A stretch of 64,000 nucleotides of DNA from Halobacillus yeomjeoni (GCF_020171525.1 NZ_JAIVAI010000005.1:118523-182522), one strand, 5' to 3'; shown: positions 41,349 through 50,730, counted from the stretch's first letter. Program-made: numbers and translations. Notes: generated by a model from the letters alone, not told the origin.

Positions 41349-41630
41349 ATGAGTAACCCAAAAGTTGTTGTGTATACAAGTGATGACTGCGCTAATTGTG
41401 ATCGGGTCATTACGAAGTTATCGGAATGGGAAGTAGAATTTGAAGAGCGCAACATAACTAGAAATAGAGAATATTTTAAAGAACTGCAAAGCAAAAAAGT
41501 ATATGGTACACCAGCTACCTTTATAGATGAAGAAAAGGTTTTAGGTTTCCAAGAGCGCAAACTCAAACGAACCCTTGGCATTCAATATGAGGATCGTTTT
41601 CTCAATACAGATGCTATGAACTTTTCTTGA
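41349..41630 (+). CDS. glutaredoxin-like protein
   Basis: A 93-residue thioredoxin-fold protein starting at ATG 41349 behind TAAGGAGGTC. The active site is CANC (Cys14, Cys17), preceded by VVVYTSDD as in NrdH/glutaredoxins. The cis-proline region is KVYGTPATFIDEEKVLGF (about 53-70). It probably reduces disulfides or mixed disulfides in the cytosol, with bacillithiol-linked (bacilliredoxin-type) chemistry possible in this group. A hairpin terminator follows directly. Confidence 0.9.
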   Translation: MSNPKVVVYTSDDCANCDRVITKLSEWEVEFEERNITRNREYFKELQSKKVYGTPATFIDEEKVLGFQERKLKRTLGIQYEDRFLNTDAMNFS

Positions 41631-41632
41631 CT

Positions 41633-41666
41633 CAAGTGATTGTGAATCACTTGTTTTTTTTTACAC
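41633..41666 (+). terminator. terminator after the glutaredoxin gene
   Basis: CAAGTGATT pairs with AATCACTTG around GTG, with eight T. Confidence 0.88.
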
Positions 41667-41720
41667 TTTTTTTTGGCTTAGGCATAGGCTGAAGTAAATG
41701 CAAAAAAGGTGTGGTACACC

Positions 41721-42134
41721 ATGTATTCTTATCAACAGCAATGGAACAACATGAACGGATACCCACAGTCATGGAATAACTGGTATTATCGCAATCCCGC
41801 GTTTCAGCCCTACTATCCTGCCGGGCAGCAAGTGTATTCCAATCCCCTTTATGGTTGGAATAATTATCATAATTATGCTCAAGGCACCTACAACTACTCG
41901 AACCCATACACGCATAGTTACGGGTATGGAGGGTATACTGGGAACGGAGCTCCGAACGCGTCCTCGTTCAACGTAGCCGATTTGCAAAAGACGGTCATCA
42001 ATTATTTTCAGGATGAAGAAGGGCAGTTGGACTTGGATAAAATGATGTCTACGACGGGGCAGGTCATGAAAACTGTCCAACAAGTTTCTCCGCTCGTCAA
42101 AGGGATCGGCTCTTTCGTCAAAGGAATAAAATAA
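41721..42134 (+). CDS. YppG-like tyrosine/asparagine-rich coat-type protein
   Basis: A 137-residue protein. The first 85 residues are an extraordinary run of Tyr, Asn, Gln, Trp, Gly and Pro (MYSYQQQWNNMNGYPQSW and onward). The last 50 form a structured YppG-like end (FNVADLQKTVINYFQDEEGQLDLDKMMSTTGQVMK as a helical region, then VQQVSPLVKGIGSFVKG). Such proteins are found in the Bacillus spore coat or crust. ATG 41721 has AAAGGTG 9 bases upstream; a GTG 12 bases earlier abuts the ribosome site. Confidence 0.82.
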   Translation: MYSYQQQWNNMNGYPQSWNNWYYRNPAFQPYYPAGQQVYSNPLYGWNNYHNYAQGTYNYSNPYTHSYGYGGYTGNGAPNASSFNVADLQKTVINYFQDEEGQLDLDKMMSTTGQVMKTVQQVSPLVKGIGSFVKGIK

Positions 42135-42172
42135 ACGCGCTGCTGAGGGTACTCACAGCGCGTATTTTTTCA
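42135..42172 (+). terminator. terminator after the YppG-like gene
   Basis: ACGCGCTG pairs with CAGCGCGT, followed by ATTTTTT. Confidence 0.87.
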
Positions 42173-42232
42173 ATTTTCAACATGCTTTATGCTATAATCT
42201 TCGCATATCTGAATGAATGGTGGAGGATCGGA

Positions 42233-42919
42233 ATGAGTATTGGTTGTTTATGTATTCATGGATATACAGGCAGTCCTGAAGAAGTACAACCCCTTGTCGA
42301 TTTTTTAAGTAAACGTACAAACTGGGAGCTTGTCAATCCTACGTTACCCGGGCATGGAGAAAAACTGGATCTCGCCGGGCATTACTTTCAAGAATGGATA
42401 GCTACAGCTGAATTAGCACTTTTAGGTCTCCTTGACCGGCATGAAACGGTCTATATCGTCGGTTTTTCCATGGGAGGTATGATTGCAGCCTATCTTGCAG
42501 CAAAACACCAAGTGGAGCGCATCGTTCTGCTGTCGGCAGCAGGGAAATATATCAGCCTCCCCCAAATGTGCAAAGATGTCGGCGGGATGTGTGTGGATGC
42601 TTGTAATGGTGCACTGGCTTCCAATGAACTGTTTCTAAGGTATCAAAAGAAATTGAAGCAGACGTACTTCATCTCTTCGTTGGAATTCATGAAATGTGTG
42701 AAGTTCACCCGCCCTTATTTAAGACTCGTCGAGTGCCCGGTATTGATCATACAAGGAGAACTGGACGGGATGGTTCCGAAAAAAGCGGCTGACTATTTGG
42801 ATGATGAGATTCCTTCGTCTGACAAAGAGGTCGTTTTCCTGAAGCAATCCAAGCACCTGATCTGTCACGGGGATGATAAGGACGAGTTGTTTAACAGAGT
42901 TCTCGAATTTTTGAATTAA
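42233..42919 (+). CDS. carboxylesterase, alpha/beta hydrolase (Est30/YvaK type)
   Basis: The protein has 228 residues from ATG 42233 behind GGAGG. The catalytic triad is Ser79 in GFSMGG, Asp178 in GELDGMVP and His208 in QSKHLI, with the oxyanion-side CIHGYTGSPEE motif at 7-17. This is the arrangement of Geobacillus Est30 and B. subtilis YvaK, which hydrolyse short-chain esters in the cytosol. A TATAAT with an extended TGC (42190-42198) is 35 bases upstream of the start and probably its promoter. The MFS transporter follows 21 bases after the stop. Confidence 0.9.
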   Translation: MSIGCLCIHGYTGSPEEVQPLVDFLSKRTNWELVNPTLPGHGEKLDLAGHYFQEWIATAELALLGLLDRHETVYIVGFSMGGMIAAYLAAKHQVERIVLLSAAGKYISLPQMCKDVGGMCVDACNGALASNELFLRYQKKLKQTYFISSLEFMKCVKFTRPYLRLVECPVLIIQGELDGMVPKKAADYLDDEIPSSDKEVVFLKQSKHLICHGDDKDELFNRVLEFLN

Positions 42920-42940
42920 ATGGGGCAAGGGGGATGAATG

Positions 42941-44218
42941 ATGAGTGAAAATGATAAAAAAGCACCCATCCAACCCCCGTTCTTCTACGGTTGGGTTATT
43001 GTGTTCGTCGCTGGACTCGGCGTTTTCTTTTCTGGCCCAGGCCAAACGTATTCCGTTTCGATTTTCATTGATTACTATATTGAAGACTTCGATTATTCCA
43101 GGTCGTTGGTTTCCGGCATTTATTCCGGTGCTACCCTTTGTGCAGGTTTGACTTTATTTATGATGGGGCGTCTTGTCGATCGTTTCGGGCAGCGTGCCAT
43201 GATGGTGGCCATCGGCTCACTTTTATCACTGGCTCTGTTTTGGAATGCCTTTTTAATCGGTCCGATCATGATGTTCCTCGGCTTTTTCATGATCCGGCTT
43301 TTCGGACAAGGGTCGATGACGCTGATACCGAATACCCTGGTGCCTCAATGGTTCATCCGGAAAAGAGGAAGAGCTCTCAGCGTCATGGCTATCGGGGGAT
43401 TTGCAAGCTCAGCGCTGCTTCCTCCTTTGAATACGTGGCTGATTGAAGAATTCGGCTGGAGGATGACCTGGGGAATCTGGGGGACTGTCATTCTGGTATT
43501 ATTCGTTCCGTCCGCTTATTTCTTTGTGAGGAATCAACCGAAACAGATCGGTGAAGTTCCCGATGGGAATCCAAAATCGATCAAAGGACAGGTGAATAAA
43601 AACCCGAATGTCGATGTGAATGAAAAAAGCTGGACACTGAAAGAAGCGATGGCGACTCGTGCTTTTTGGTTCATTTTATTCTGTGTGGTCGTTCCTGCTC
43701 TCGTCAATACAGCGATCACTTTCCACATGGTTTCCATCATGGATCTGAGAGGACTGGACACAGCCGTCGCAGCCATGGTGCTCACATTGATGGCTGTAGT
43801 CGGTTTTCCGGTTACATTCATCAGCGGCTATCTTGTCGATCGTTTCCAAGTGCATTACATACTTGCAATCACGTTTTTCGGTCACATTTTCACACTGCTT
43901 ATCCTGCTGTTTACGGACACTTGGTGGCTGGCGGTGGGATTCGGGGTTGTGTGGGGAATGGTTTCAGGGTTTGAACGGATCGTTCTCAATATTGTCTGGC
44001 CGAATTATTTCGGCAGGGAGCATCTCGGAAGCATCAAGGGTCTGGCTCAGACGGTGATGGTCATAGGATCGGCGCTTGGCCCGCTGCCTTTCGGTATTTT
44101 TTACGACTGGCTCGGAGGTTATCAGGAGGTCATCCTTCTGACACTGTTGTTCCCGGTCACTGCGGGGATATTGGCATTATTATCACCACAACCGAAATAT
44201 GAAGACTATCATGCATAA
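42941..44218 (+). CDS. MFS transporter (oxalate:formate antiporter/monocarboxylate-like)
   Basis: A 425-residue, 12-helix major-facilitator protein with start ATG 42941 (AAGGGGG at 7 bases; ATG 42938 is also possible). Features are PPFFYGWVIVFVAGLGVFF at the start, GRLVDRFGQRAMM (loop 2-3 motif A) at about 80-92, GQGSMTLIPNTLVPQWF and RKRGRALSVMAIGG, then the second-half motif GYLVDRFQVHYIL. These are typical of the OFA/monocarboxylate branch that moves small organic acids. The substrate is not known. Possibly co-transcribed with the carboxylesterase. Confidence 0.9.
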   Translation: MSENDKKAPIQPPFFYGWVIVFVAGLGVFFSGPGQTYSVSIFIDYYIEDFDYSRSLVSGIYSGATLCAGLTLFMMGRLVDRFGQRAMMVAIGSLLSLALFWNAFLIGPIMMFLGFFMIRLFGQGSMTLIPNTLVPQWFIRKRGRALSVMAIGGFASSALLPPLNTWLIEEFGWRMTWGIWGTVILVLFVPSAYFFVRNQPKQIGEVPDGNPKSIKGQVNKNPNVDVNEKSWTLKEAMATRAFWFILFCVVVPALVNTAITFHMVSIMDLRGLDTAVAAMVLTLMAVVGFPVTFISGYLVDRFQVHYILAITFFGHIFTLLILLFTDTWWLAVGFGVVWGMVSGFERIVLNIVWPNYFGREHLGSIKGLAQTVMVIGSALGPLPFGIFYDWLGGYQEVILLTLLFPVTAGILALLSPQPKYEDYHA

Positions 44219-44253
44219 AAAAACGTCAGAGGCTGCTGTCCTCTGACGTTTTT
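44219..44253. terminator. bidirectional terminator
   Basis: AACGTCAGAGG (44222-44232) pairs with CCTCTGACGTT (44240-44250), between the convergent MFS and DegV genes. Confidence 0.9.
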
Positions 44254-44254
44254 A

Positions 44255-45106
44255 TTAATCTTTGAAAAAGGCGATGACAAGGGCACCTTCACCAGCATGG
44301 GTGCTGATCAGAGGTCCCATTTCCATGAACAAGCTGTCCTTGAATGAATACTTTTCCTTGATGTCGTTTAACACTTTTTGACCGCGTGTCTCATCATTAC
44401 AGTGGGATAAAGCAATGACACGATCCTCGAAGTTGTTCGCATATTCACCGATTTGTTCAACAAAACGGCGCAAGGCTTTTTTGTTTCCACGGACTTTCTC
44501 TGATACTTCGATTGCCCCATCTTCATCTGCTCTCATGAGCAGCTTGATATTCAGTGTTTTAGCAATGGCTCCTTTGACTTTATCAAGACGTCCCCCTTTG
44601 ATGACATTTTCAAGCGTCTTCAAAATGAATAGGGTAGTCGTTCTTTCAATACATTCCTCCATATGGGAAACAAGCGCATCAAAGGTGATTCCTTCTTCGA
44701 TTTTGCTTTCAGCTTCATTTAAAAGAAGTGCGATACCGCATGTAGCTGTTTTCGTATTCAATACTGAAATCTTTCTGTCAGGCTCTTCTTCAAGCAGCAT
44801 TTCCATTCCCATGACACCACTCTCATACGTGCTGCTGAGACCCTGTGTCAAAGCGAGGACAAGGATTTCATCCTCCGGGTCCTGTTTTTTGAAATGGTCG
44901 TAGAAATCCTGAGGACTTGGGGAGGAAGACTTCGGCAGCTCTTCTGAACGCTTTAATTTTTCATAAAATGTCTGTAGATCAAGCTGCCCTGTCTTGTATT
45001 GTTCTTCTCCGAAATCCAAATTCAGCGGGACTGTGTTAGCTTCATACCTTTCACTCATTGCTTTAGGGAGATCTGCTCCCCCGTCAATAAAAAGTTTGAT
45101 TGTCAT
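44255..45106 (-). CDS. DegV family fatty-acid-binding protein
   Basis: The protein has 283 residues from ATG 45104-45106 with AGGTGT upstream. DegV signatures are IDGGADLP near the start, PKSSSPSPQDFYDHF (the ligand-binding TSQPS-like loop), LALTQGLSSTYESG and LKTLENVIKGGRLDKVKG. The C-terminal GPLISTHAGEGALVIAF is the usual ending with the acyl-carboxylate ligands. FakB-type members bind fatty acids and present them to the kinase FakA. No fakA is nearby, so this remains a generic DegV protein. Confidence 0.92.
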   Translation of the reverse strand: MTIKLFIDGGADLPKAMSERYEANTVPLNLDFGEEQYKTGQLDLQTFYEKLKRSEELPKSSSPSPQDFYDHFKKQDPEDEILVLALTQGLSSTYESGVMGMEMLLEEEPDRKISVLNTKTATCGIALLLNEAESKIEEGITFDALVSHMEECIERTTTLFILKTLENVIKGGRLDKVKGAIAKTLNIKLLMRADEDGAIEVSEKVRGNKKALRRFVEQIGEYANNFEDRVIALSHCNDETRGQKVLNDIKEKYSFKDSLFMEMGPLISTHAGEGALVIAFFKD

Positions 45107-45157
45107 CTCTACACCTGCTCTCAATTCTATGTTTTCTATACAAATACTCTCAAAGCT

Positions 45158-46072
45158 TCAATTCTTGTCTCTCACATGTGTGATCTTCGGTTTCACTTTT
45201 TTCGTCGTACTGAAAATGAACATCATCAATCCAAAAATGACGATAGAACCACCTAACCATTGCGACCAGGTGATGGCTTCTTCCAAAATCCAATAAGCCA
45301 AAATCGATGCGCCGATGGGTTCAAGCAGAACCGCCATAGAAATGGTGGAAGTACTGATCCATTTCAATGTCCAATTGAACAAAGAGTGTCCGAAAAAAGT
45401 AGGGATGATCGCTAAAGAAAGGAAAATCAACCACTCATCTCCTCCATACCCTGTGAAGGGATGATTGAGGAGAAGGTTATAAAACAAAAGTGTGACAGAT
45501 GCCATTCCGTAAGCGATAAAGGTATAAGTCATCAATGACTGCCGCTTACGCAGATTCTGACCTAATAAAAAGTACCCGGTCACCATCATCGCTCCCAAGA
45601 TAGCGAGCATGTCTCCAAATAAAGCCATCCCGCTGATCTGAAAATCTCCCCAGCTGATGATAAAGCTGCCGGTCAAGGTGATGATCAGGCTGAGAACGGC
45701 TCCTATCGTAAAACGTTCTTTGAAGAAGATGAATGTACCTATAAAGGCGAAAACGGGCTGCAGCGCTACAAGGACCACGGAACTTGCAACTGATGTATAT
45801 TGTAAAGATTCAAACCAGAAGATGAAATGAAATGCCAGGAAAATGCCAGAAAAAACAGCAAGGATCCAATCTTTTTTGTGCGTCTGTTTGAGTTCGTCGA
45901 AATGTTTCCATAATACATAAGGGGCCATGATCACTACGGCCAGACCCAATCTGTAAAAGGCGATGATTGAAGCGGGGGTGTCTCCTGCCAGTTTAACGAA
46001 GATCGCGGCAGTGGAAATCGAAAGTACCCCGATAAATAAAATAATATAGGGATGGAATGGAGGTTTATCCAT
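45158..46072 (-). CDS. EamA (DMT) family transporter
   Basis: A 304-residue protein with ten hydrophobic segments arranged as two EamA repeats: STAAIFVKLAGDTPASIIAFYRLGLAV in the first, and FGDMLAILGAMMVTGYFLLGQNLRKR leading into the second, each closing with the PVFAFIGTFIFFKE / EPIGASILAYWILEE pattern. The substrate is a metabolite, drug or amino acid, not predictable. It has an excellent GAGGAGG ribosome site ahead of ATG 46070-46072 and is divergent from cshA. Confidence 0.9.
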   Translation of the reverse strand: MDKPPFHPYIILFIGVLSISTAAIFVKLAGDTPASIIAFYRLGLAVVIMAPYVLWKHFDELKQTHKKDWILAVFSGIFLAFHFIFWFESLQYTSVASSVVLVALQPVFAFIGTFIFFKERFTIGAVLSLIITLTGSFIISWGDFQISGMALFGDMLAILGAMMVTGYFLLGQNLRKRQSLMTYTFIAYGMASVTLLFYNLLLNHPFTGYGGDEWLIFLSLAIIPTFFGHSLFNWTLKWISTSTISMAVLLEPIGASILAYWILEEAITWSQWLGGSIVIFGLMMFIFSTTKKVKPKITHVRDKN

Positions 46073-46124
46073 GGGATCCCTCCTCTGGTATTATCAGTTT
46101 GCAATCATTTTATCATTGTTCGGT

Positions 46125-46153
46125 TTGAAAAGCACAGATAAAATGTGTAGAAT
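46125..46153 (+). promoter_or_regulatory. cshA promoter
   Basis: TTGAAA (46125-46130), exactly 17 bases, TAGAAT (46148-46153). Transcription from here would give a leader of about 140 nt before the cshA start. Confidence 0.72.
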
Positions 46154-46207
46154 TATCATTAACAAGTGTGTTATGATGAATAAATCTATGATGCAAATAA
46201 TCAGAGG

Positions 46208-46242
46208 AGCCTCTCCGAGACGTGTGGCGGAAGGCTTTTTTT
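46208..46242 (+). terminator. terminator-like hairpin in the cshA leader
   Basis: AGCCTCTCCG (46208-46217) pairs with CGGAAGGCT (46228-46236) with one bulge, and seven T follow. It lies about 50 nt after the likely transcription start and 60 bases before the coding region, so cshA expression should depend on read-through. A 39-codon frame (46141-46260) crosses it but has no good ribosome site. Confidence 0.65.
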
Positions 46243-46300
46243 ACATGTTTATAGGTAAATAACAAATAGAACACTTTATATAAAAGGAGCATGAAATTAA

Positions 46301-47770
46301 GTGACAACATTTCAATCACTAGAACTTTCAAAACCGATTCTTAAATCATTAGACATTATGGGTTTTGAGGAAACGACACCGATTCAAGCACAAACGATTC
46401 CGCTAGGATTACAAGGAAAAGACGTTATCGGCCAAGCCCAGACAGGTACTGGTAAAACGGCTGCATTCGGAATTCCATTGCTGGAAAAGATCGATACGAA
46501 GAAAAAAGGGGTTCAAGGACTTGCAATCGCACCTACCCGTGAGCTTGCAATCCAAGTGGCAGAAGAACTGAACCGCCTTGGTAAAAGTAAAGGCGTACGC
46601 TCTCTGCCGATTTATGGTGGTTCCAACATGGAACGTCAAATCCGTGCCTTGAAAAACAACCACATCGTTGTAGCTACGCCGGGGCGTCTACTTGACCATA
46701 TCCGTCGTAAAACGATCAAGCTTGAAAATGTACACACTGCTGTACTTGACGAAGCGGATGAAATGCTTAACATGGGCTTCATCGATGATATCCGTGATAT
46801 TCTTAAGGCTCTTCCTGAAGAACGCCAAACCCTGTTGTTCTCAGCTACAATGCCGAAGGAAATCCGTGATATTGCAACGACATTGATGAAGAACCCGGAA
46901 GAAGTCAAAGTCAAAGCAAAGGAAATGACGGTTGAAAATATCGAACAGTACTTTGTTGAGATTCCTGAAAAGCATAAGTTCGATACGCTGACTCGTCTAT
47001 TGGACATCCATGACCCGGCACTTGCGATCGTATTCGGTCGTACAAAGCGTCGTGTTGACGAAGTTGCTGACGGCTTACAAGCGCGTGGTTTCAGCGCAGA
47101 AGGTATTCACGGCGATTTGACGCAAGGAAAGCGTATGTCCGTACTGAATAAATTCAAACGCGGACGCATCGAAATCCTTGTAGCGACAGACGTTGCAGCA
47201 CGTGGGTTGGATATCTCAGAAGTTTCTCACGTTTACAACTTTGATATCCCTCAAGATCCAGAAAGCTATGTACACCGTATCGGTCGTACAGGCCGTGCCG
47301 GACGTAAAGGAGAGTCCATCTCCTTCGTTACACCACGTGAGAAAGCTCAACTGAACTTGATCGAGAAGCTTACGAAGAAGAAAGTGGAGCGTCTGAAGGT
47401 TCCTTCTTCTGAAGAAGCACAGCGTGGACAGCAAAAAGTCGCGGTCGACAAACTGGTGGAAACCATCGATAAAAATGACCTTAAACACTATAAGCAATCT
47501 GCACACGAATTGCTTGAACAGCACGACTCTGTCGATTTAGTTGCAGCTGCACTAAAACAGATGACGAAAGAGCGCAGTGAAGTACCTGTCCGTCTTTCTT
47601 CTGTTCAACCGATCAGTGTGAAAAATGCCCAGCGCGATAAAGGGAAGAAGGGCTACCGCAAAGGCGGCAAACGAAACTTCAACTCTAAAAACAAATCCCG
47701 CAACCGTAACTTCAACGGTAAAGGGAAGCGCAGCTATCAAAACAAAAGAAGCGGATCCAACGCTAAATAA
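46301..47770 (+). CDS. cshA: DEAD-box RNA helicase CshA
   Basis: A 489-residue helicase starting at GTG 46301 (AAAAGGAG). All motifs are present: Q-motif [14 protein letters not shown], motif [32 protein letters not shown] in [13 protein letters not shown], and in the second domain [11 protein letters not shown] and [11 protein letters not shown]. The C-terminal tail (about 435-489) is basic and rich in Arg, Asn, Gly and Lys, matching CshA rather than CshB or DeaD/YxiN. CshA unwinds RNA, works with the degradosome and ribosome assembly, and matters in the cold. Its B. subtilis relative (ydbR) also lies upstream of the acpS-alr-sigB region, as here. Confidence 0.95.
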   Translation: MTTFQSLELSKPILKSLDIMGFEETTPIQAQTIPLGLQGKDVIGQAQTGTGKTAAFGIPLLEKIDTKKKGVQGLAIAPTRELAIQVAEELNRLGKSKGVRSLPIYGGSNMERQIRALKNNHIVVATPGRLLDHIRRKTIKLENVHTAVLDEADEMLNMGFIDDIRDILKALPEERQTLLFSATMPKEIRDIATTLMKNPEEVKVKAKEMTVENIEQYFVEIPEKHKFDTLTRLLDIHDPALAIVFGRTKRRVDEVADGLQARGFSAEGIHGDLTQGKRMSVLNKFKRGRIEILVATDVAARGLDISEVSHVYNFDIPQDPESYVHRIGRTGRAGRKGESISFVTPREKAQLNLIEKLTKKKVERLKVPSSEEAQRGQQKVAVDKLVETIDKNDLKHYKQSAHELLEQHDSVDLVAAALKQMTKERSEVPVRLSSVQPISVKNAQRDKGKKGYRKGGKRNFNSKNKSRNRNFNGKGKRSYQNKRSGSNAK

Positions 47771-47775
47771 ATGAA

Positions 47776-47812
47776 CGAAAAGCCGGACCTTCAAAAGGTC
47801 CGGCTTTTATTA
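47776..47812. terminator. bidirectional terminator
   Basis: AAAGCCGGACCTT pairs with AAGGTCCGGCTTT around CAA, between convergent cshA and the rhomboid gene. Confidence 0.9.
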
Positions 47813-47849
47813 TGCGAAGAAGTTCCTGTTAAATGAACAGAACCTCAGG

Positions 47850-48620
47850 TTAAAATGATCCGCTGGCGAGGGCGACGAGTACTAAAAAGATGATGAGTCC
47901 CCAGATGATATATTTTCCGTATTTCTTCATCGGGAGCTTCTTTTGATTCCATCGGTTTGGATCGAAGGAAATGTCTGAACGGGTAGATGAAGTACGCTGA
48001 GCCCTCACCTGCCAGATGGAAAACGGACGTGCACGCCTTAAAAGAAGGGGAGCGACAGCGAATCCCCCGATTAATCCGAAAATATGACCGAGTATATTGA
48101 TGTTCGGTCGGGTGAAAGACATGAATAAACCTAATATCAGGATGACCATGATGATTTGGGAATTTGCCTGGTCAATCAAATGTTTTCTGAACAGCACCAT
48201 ATAAACATAGACACCAAAAATGCCGAAGATTGCTCCAGAAGCCCCCAAGTGGGCATAGTAAGCATCGGGATCAACGATGAATGTACCGAAGTTGCCGAAA
48301 ATGCCCGCGGCTAAATACATGACGATGAACTTCCCTTTGCCTAGCATTTGTTCTAAAGCAGGGCCGAACAAAACAAGGGAAAAAGAATTGAACAGTGCGT
48401 GAGTGAATCCGCTGTGTAAAAATATCGGCGTTACAAGACGCCAGTACTCTCCTTGTAAAATGAAAAGGTTGACCCCGACACCAAAGCTCTCTAAATCTCT
48501 GGCGAATCCGAGGCCGAGAACATCGATCAGAATCCATAAAAAGAAGTGCAGGCCGACAAGAAAGGAGACGACCGGGTAAAATTTGAGAAATTCTTTGAAG
48601 CTTTCCGTCCTCAGGAACAT
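47850..48620 (-). CDS. rhomboid-family intramembrane serine protease
   Basis: A 256-residue membrane protease. The catalytic dyad is Ser128 in GASGAIFG and His179 in LGHIFGLIGG. The oxyanion-side HSGFTHALFNSFSL (about 69-82) and the WRLVTPIFLH segment of loop 1 are also standard. It cleaves single-pass membrane proteins within the bilayer. It corresponds in position to YdcA, which stands divergently beside acpS in B. subtilis. AAAGGAG is 8-9 bases ahead of the ATG. Confidence 0.93.
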   Translation of the reverse strand: MFLRTESFKEFLKFYPVVSFLVGLHFFLWILIDVLGLGFARDLESFGVGVNLFILQGEYWRLVTPIFLHSGFTHALFNSFSLVLFGPALEQMLGKGKFIVMYLAAGIFGNFGTFIVDPDAYYAHLGASGAIFGIFGVYVYMVLFRKHLIDQANSQIIMVILILGLFMSFTRPNINILGHIFGLIGGFAVAPLLLRRARPFSIWQVRAQRTSSTRSDISFDPNRWNQKKLPMKKYGKYIIWGLIIFLVLVALASGSF

Positions 48621-48746
48621 AGGTTGATTCTCCTTTAAATAGGATGTGTTTGTACCAATATAATCGTTTTCAGTATCTAGTATTCTTTTTTATGACGTTG
48701 AATATCGGGTATACTACAAGTAGTTTTTATGAAAAGGAAGATGTAT

Positions 48747-49100
48747 GTGATCAAAGGAATCGGAATTGACATCATCGACATGCAACGTATTAAACAAAGT
48801 ATAAAGCGTAACCCTCGTTTCGTTCAACGAATATTGACGGAGAAGGAACAAGAACGCTACTTCCAATTGAGTGAACGAAGGCAGGTGGAGTATTTAGCTG
48901 GAAGGTTCGCGGCAAAAGAAGCATTTGCCAAATCAATTGGCACGGGAATCGGAGAACTGGGTTTTCAGGATATTGAAATCTTATCTGAATCTTCGGGAGC
49001 GCCGACGCTGAAAGCGAGAGGCTACGAGGATTTTTCCATATGGGTTTCCATCAGTCACAGTTCTGACCATGCCGTAGCCCAAGTTGTTTTGGAAGAGTGA
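48747..49100 (+). CDS. acpS: holo-[acyl-carrier-protein] synthase AcpS
   Basis: The protein has 117 residues when started at GTG 48747 (AAAAGGAAG 6-8 bases upstream), giving IKGIGIDIIDMQRIKQS, the usual AcpS N-terminus; earlier ATGs collide with that ribosome site. GIDII carries the Mg-binding Asp, and FAAKEAFAKSIGTGIG (about 50-65) the second metal/CoA motif. It transfers 4'-phosphopantetheine from CoA to apo-ACP for fatty-acid synthesis. First gene of the conserved run acpS-nnrDE-lipoprotein-alr. Confidence 0.94.
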   Translation: MIKGIGIDIIDMQRIKQSIKRNPRFVQRILTEKEQERYFQLSERRQVEYLAGRFAAKEAFAKSIGTGIGELGFQDIEILSESSGAPTLKARGYEDFSIWVSISHSSDHAVAQVVLEE

Positions 49101-49158
49101 CCTGACATAATTACATAGTTTGTCTCATAACATTGTAATGCGGGTAGGAGGGAACGAA

Positions 49159-50688
49159 TTGGATATTGTAACCGCACAAGAAATGTACGATTGGGATCGG
49201 GCGGCTATCGAAGCTGCCGGAATCGACGGGAAAATGTTAATGGAGAGTGCAGGCCGCGCCGTCGCGAATGATATGCTTCAACACATCAAAAAGCAGGATA
49301 AAGTCATCATTTTAATCGGTGCCGGGAACAACGGAGGAGATGGATTCGTCATCGCTCGTACTCTATTGAACAAAGGGTATGAGGTGGACACATGGCAGGT
49401 AGTTCCGGATGAGAAGATATCCGGTGACGCTGAAGCTCACAAGAAAATTTTCTTGTCTTCGGGTTATGACGTGTATCCATTCACTACGATCGAGGATCTT
49501 CATCCTCACTTGGAGCGGGCCGATGTGGTGATAGACGCCATGCTTGGCATTGGAGTGAAGGGACGTTTGAGAGAACCTTACGCTTCGATCATTCAAGTGG
49601 TGAACGACCTGCATGCATTCCGAATGTCTGTGGACCTGCCGACTGGAGTGCCTGCCGGTGAAGGCGAGAGTGGATTTGATGCCTTTCGTGCGGATTATAC
49701 AACCATCATCGCTGCGCCGAAGCTGAGTGTTTTTCTCCAACAATCCCGACCCTTTTACGGGGAGTGGAATGTGGTGGAAATCGGATTGCCTGTCCCATTG
49801 CTGGAAAAGCCGAAGCGGAAACTTTGGGGGATCGATGAGGTGAAAGAAACGTTCCCTGTCAGAGCAGCTGATTCTCATAAGGGTAGCCACGGTAAAGGGT
49901 TGATGATCGGTGGATCTGCATTTATGCCGGGTTCGATTGCGATGGCTGCAAGGGCAGCCTTGAAAAGTGGACTGGGTTTATTGTCAGTAGCGACAGTTCG
50001 CGAAGCTATTCCTGCTGTTTCCTCTTTTGTTCAAGAGGCTACATTTTTAAATGTGGAAGAGCAGGAAGGGTGGATTGCCGGACAAGCATTGGAGCAAGCA
50101 TCTTCATATGACGGCGTTTTGGTCGGTATGGGGCTCGGTCGAAGGGATGGGACGGAAGTTCTTCTCCAATCCTTGATCGACTCGGTCGATGGACCGTTGA
50201 TCGTCGATGCAGATGGGTTGTATCTGATGAAAAGCTTGCTTCCTTCGCTCAAAAATCGAAAAACACCGACCATCCTTACACCGCACCCGGGAGAATTTGC
50301 GCACCTGGCAGGCGTTTCGATTGAGGAATTGCTGAAGTCTCCATTTTCCTACAGCCGTAATTTCGCTTTGGAATACGGTGTCCACCTGATCTTAAAAGGA
50401 CCATCGACGATCATTACATCTGCCGATGGTGAGCAGCGTGTGGATGTTTCGGGGAACGCCGGTTTAGCCAAAGGCGGGAGCGGTGATGTGTTGTCAGGAA
50501 TACTGCTAGGTATGGTGCTGCAAACAGAGTCGCTGATGGACGCCATGAGCAACAGTTGTGTCATCCATGGCTGCACGGCAGATTGGTTGACCCAAGAGAC
50601 ACATTCGGAAACGGACCTACTCGCTTCTGATGTCATTGAAGGTTTATCCCGAACCTTTCGTACACTTTCTTCTTCATCCAGATCATAA
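49159..50688 (+). CDS. nnr: bifunctional NAD(P)H-hydrate epimerase/dehydratase
   Basis: The protein has 509 residues from TTG 49159, with AGGAGG 6 bases upstream, giving DIVTAQEMYDWDRAAIEAAG; a longer frame starts at 49,120 without a site. The N-terminal YjeF epimerase half (1-215) has GAGNNGGDGFVIAR. The C-terminal ADP-dependent dehydratase half (about 235-509) has GGSAFMPGSIAMAARAAL, PTILTPHPGEF and GNAGLAKGGSGDVLSGILLG. Together they repair hydrated NADH and NADPH. In B. subtilis the dehydratase is elsewhere (YxkO), so the fused gene in this position is a difference from that model. Confidence 0.93.
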   Translation: MDIVTAQEMYDWDRAAIEAAGIDGKMLMESAGRAVANDMLQHIKKQDKVIILIGAGNNGGDGFVIARTLLNKGYEVDTWQVVPDEKISGDAEAHKKIFLSSGYDVYPFTTIEDLHPHLERADVVIDAMLGIGVKGRLREPYASIIQVVNDLHAFRMSVDLPTGVPAGEGESGFDAFRADYTTIIAAPKLSVFLQQSRPFYGEWNVVEIGLPVPLLEKPKRKLWGIDEVKETFPVRAADSHKGSHGKGLMIGGSAFMPGSIAMAARAALKSGLGLLSVATVREAIPAVSSFVQEATFLNVEEQEGWIAGQALEQASSYDGVLVGMGLGRRDGTEVLLQSLIDSVDGPLIVDADGLYLMKSLLPSLKNRKTPTILTPHPGEFAHLAGVSIEELLKSPFSYSRNFALEYGVHLILKGPSTIITSADGEQRVDVSGNAGLAKGGSGDVLSGILLGMVLQTESLMDAMSNSCVIHGCTADWLTQETHSETDLLASDVIEGLSRTFRTLSSSSRS

Positions 50689-50730
50689 CGTTCCCTTTGT
50701 CCTTAAGTAGAGACAAAGGAGTTGAGTCTT

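Noticed and set aside
46141..46260. 39-codon frame across the cshA leader hairpin
   Set aside because: There is no ribosome site in front of its ATG, and the hairpin explains the sequence; it is not listed as a gene.
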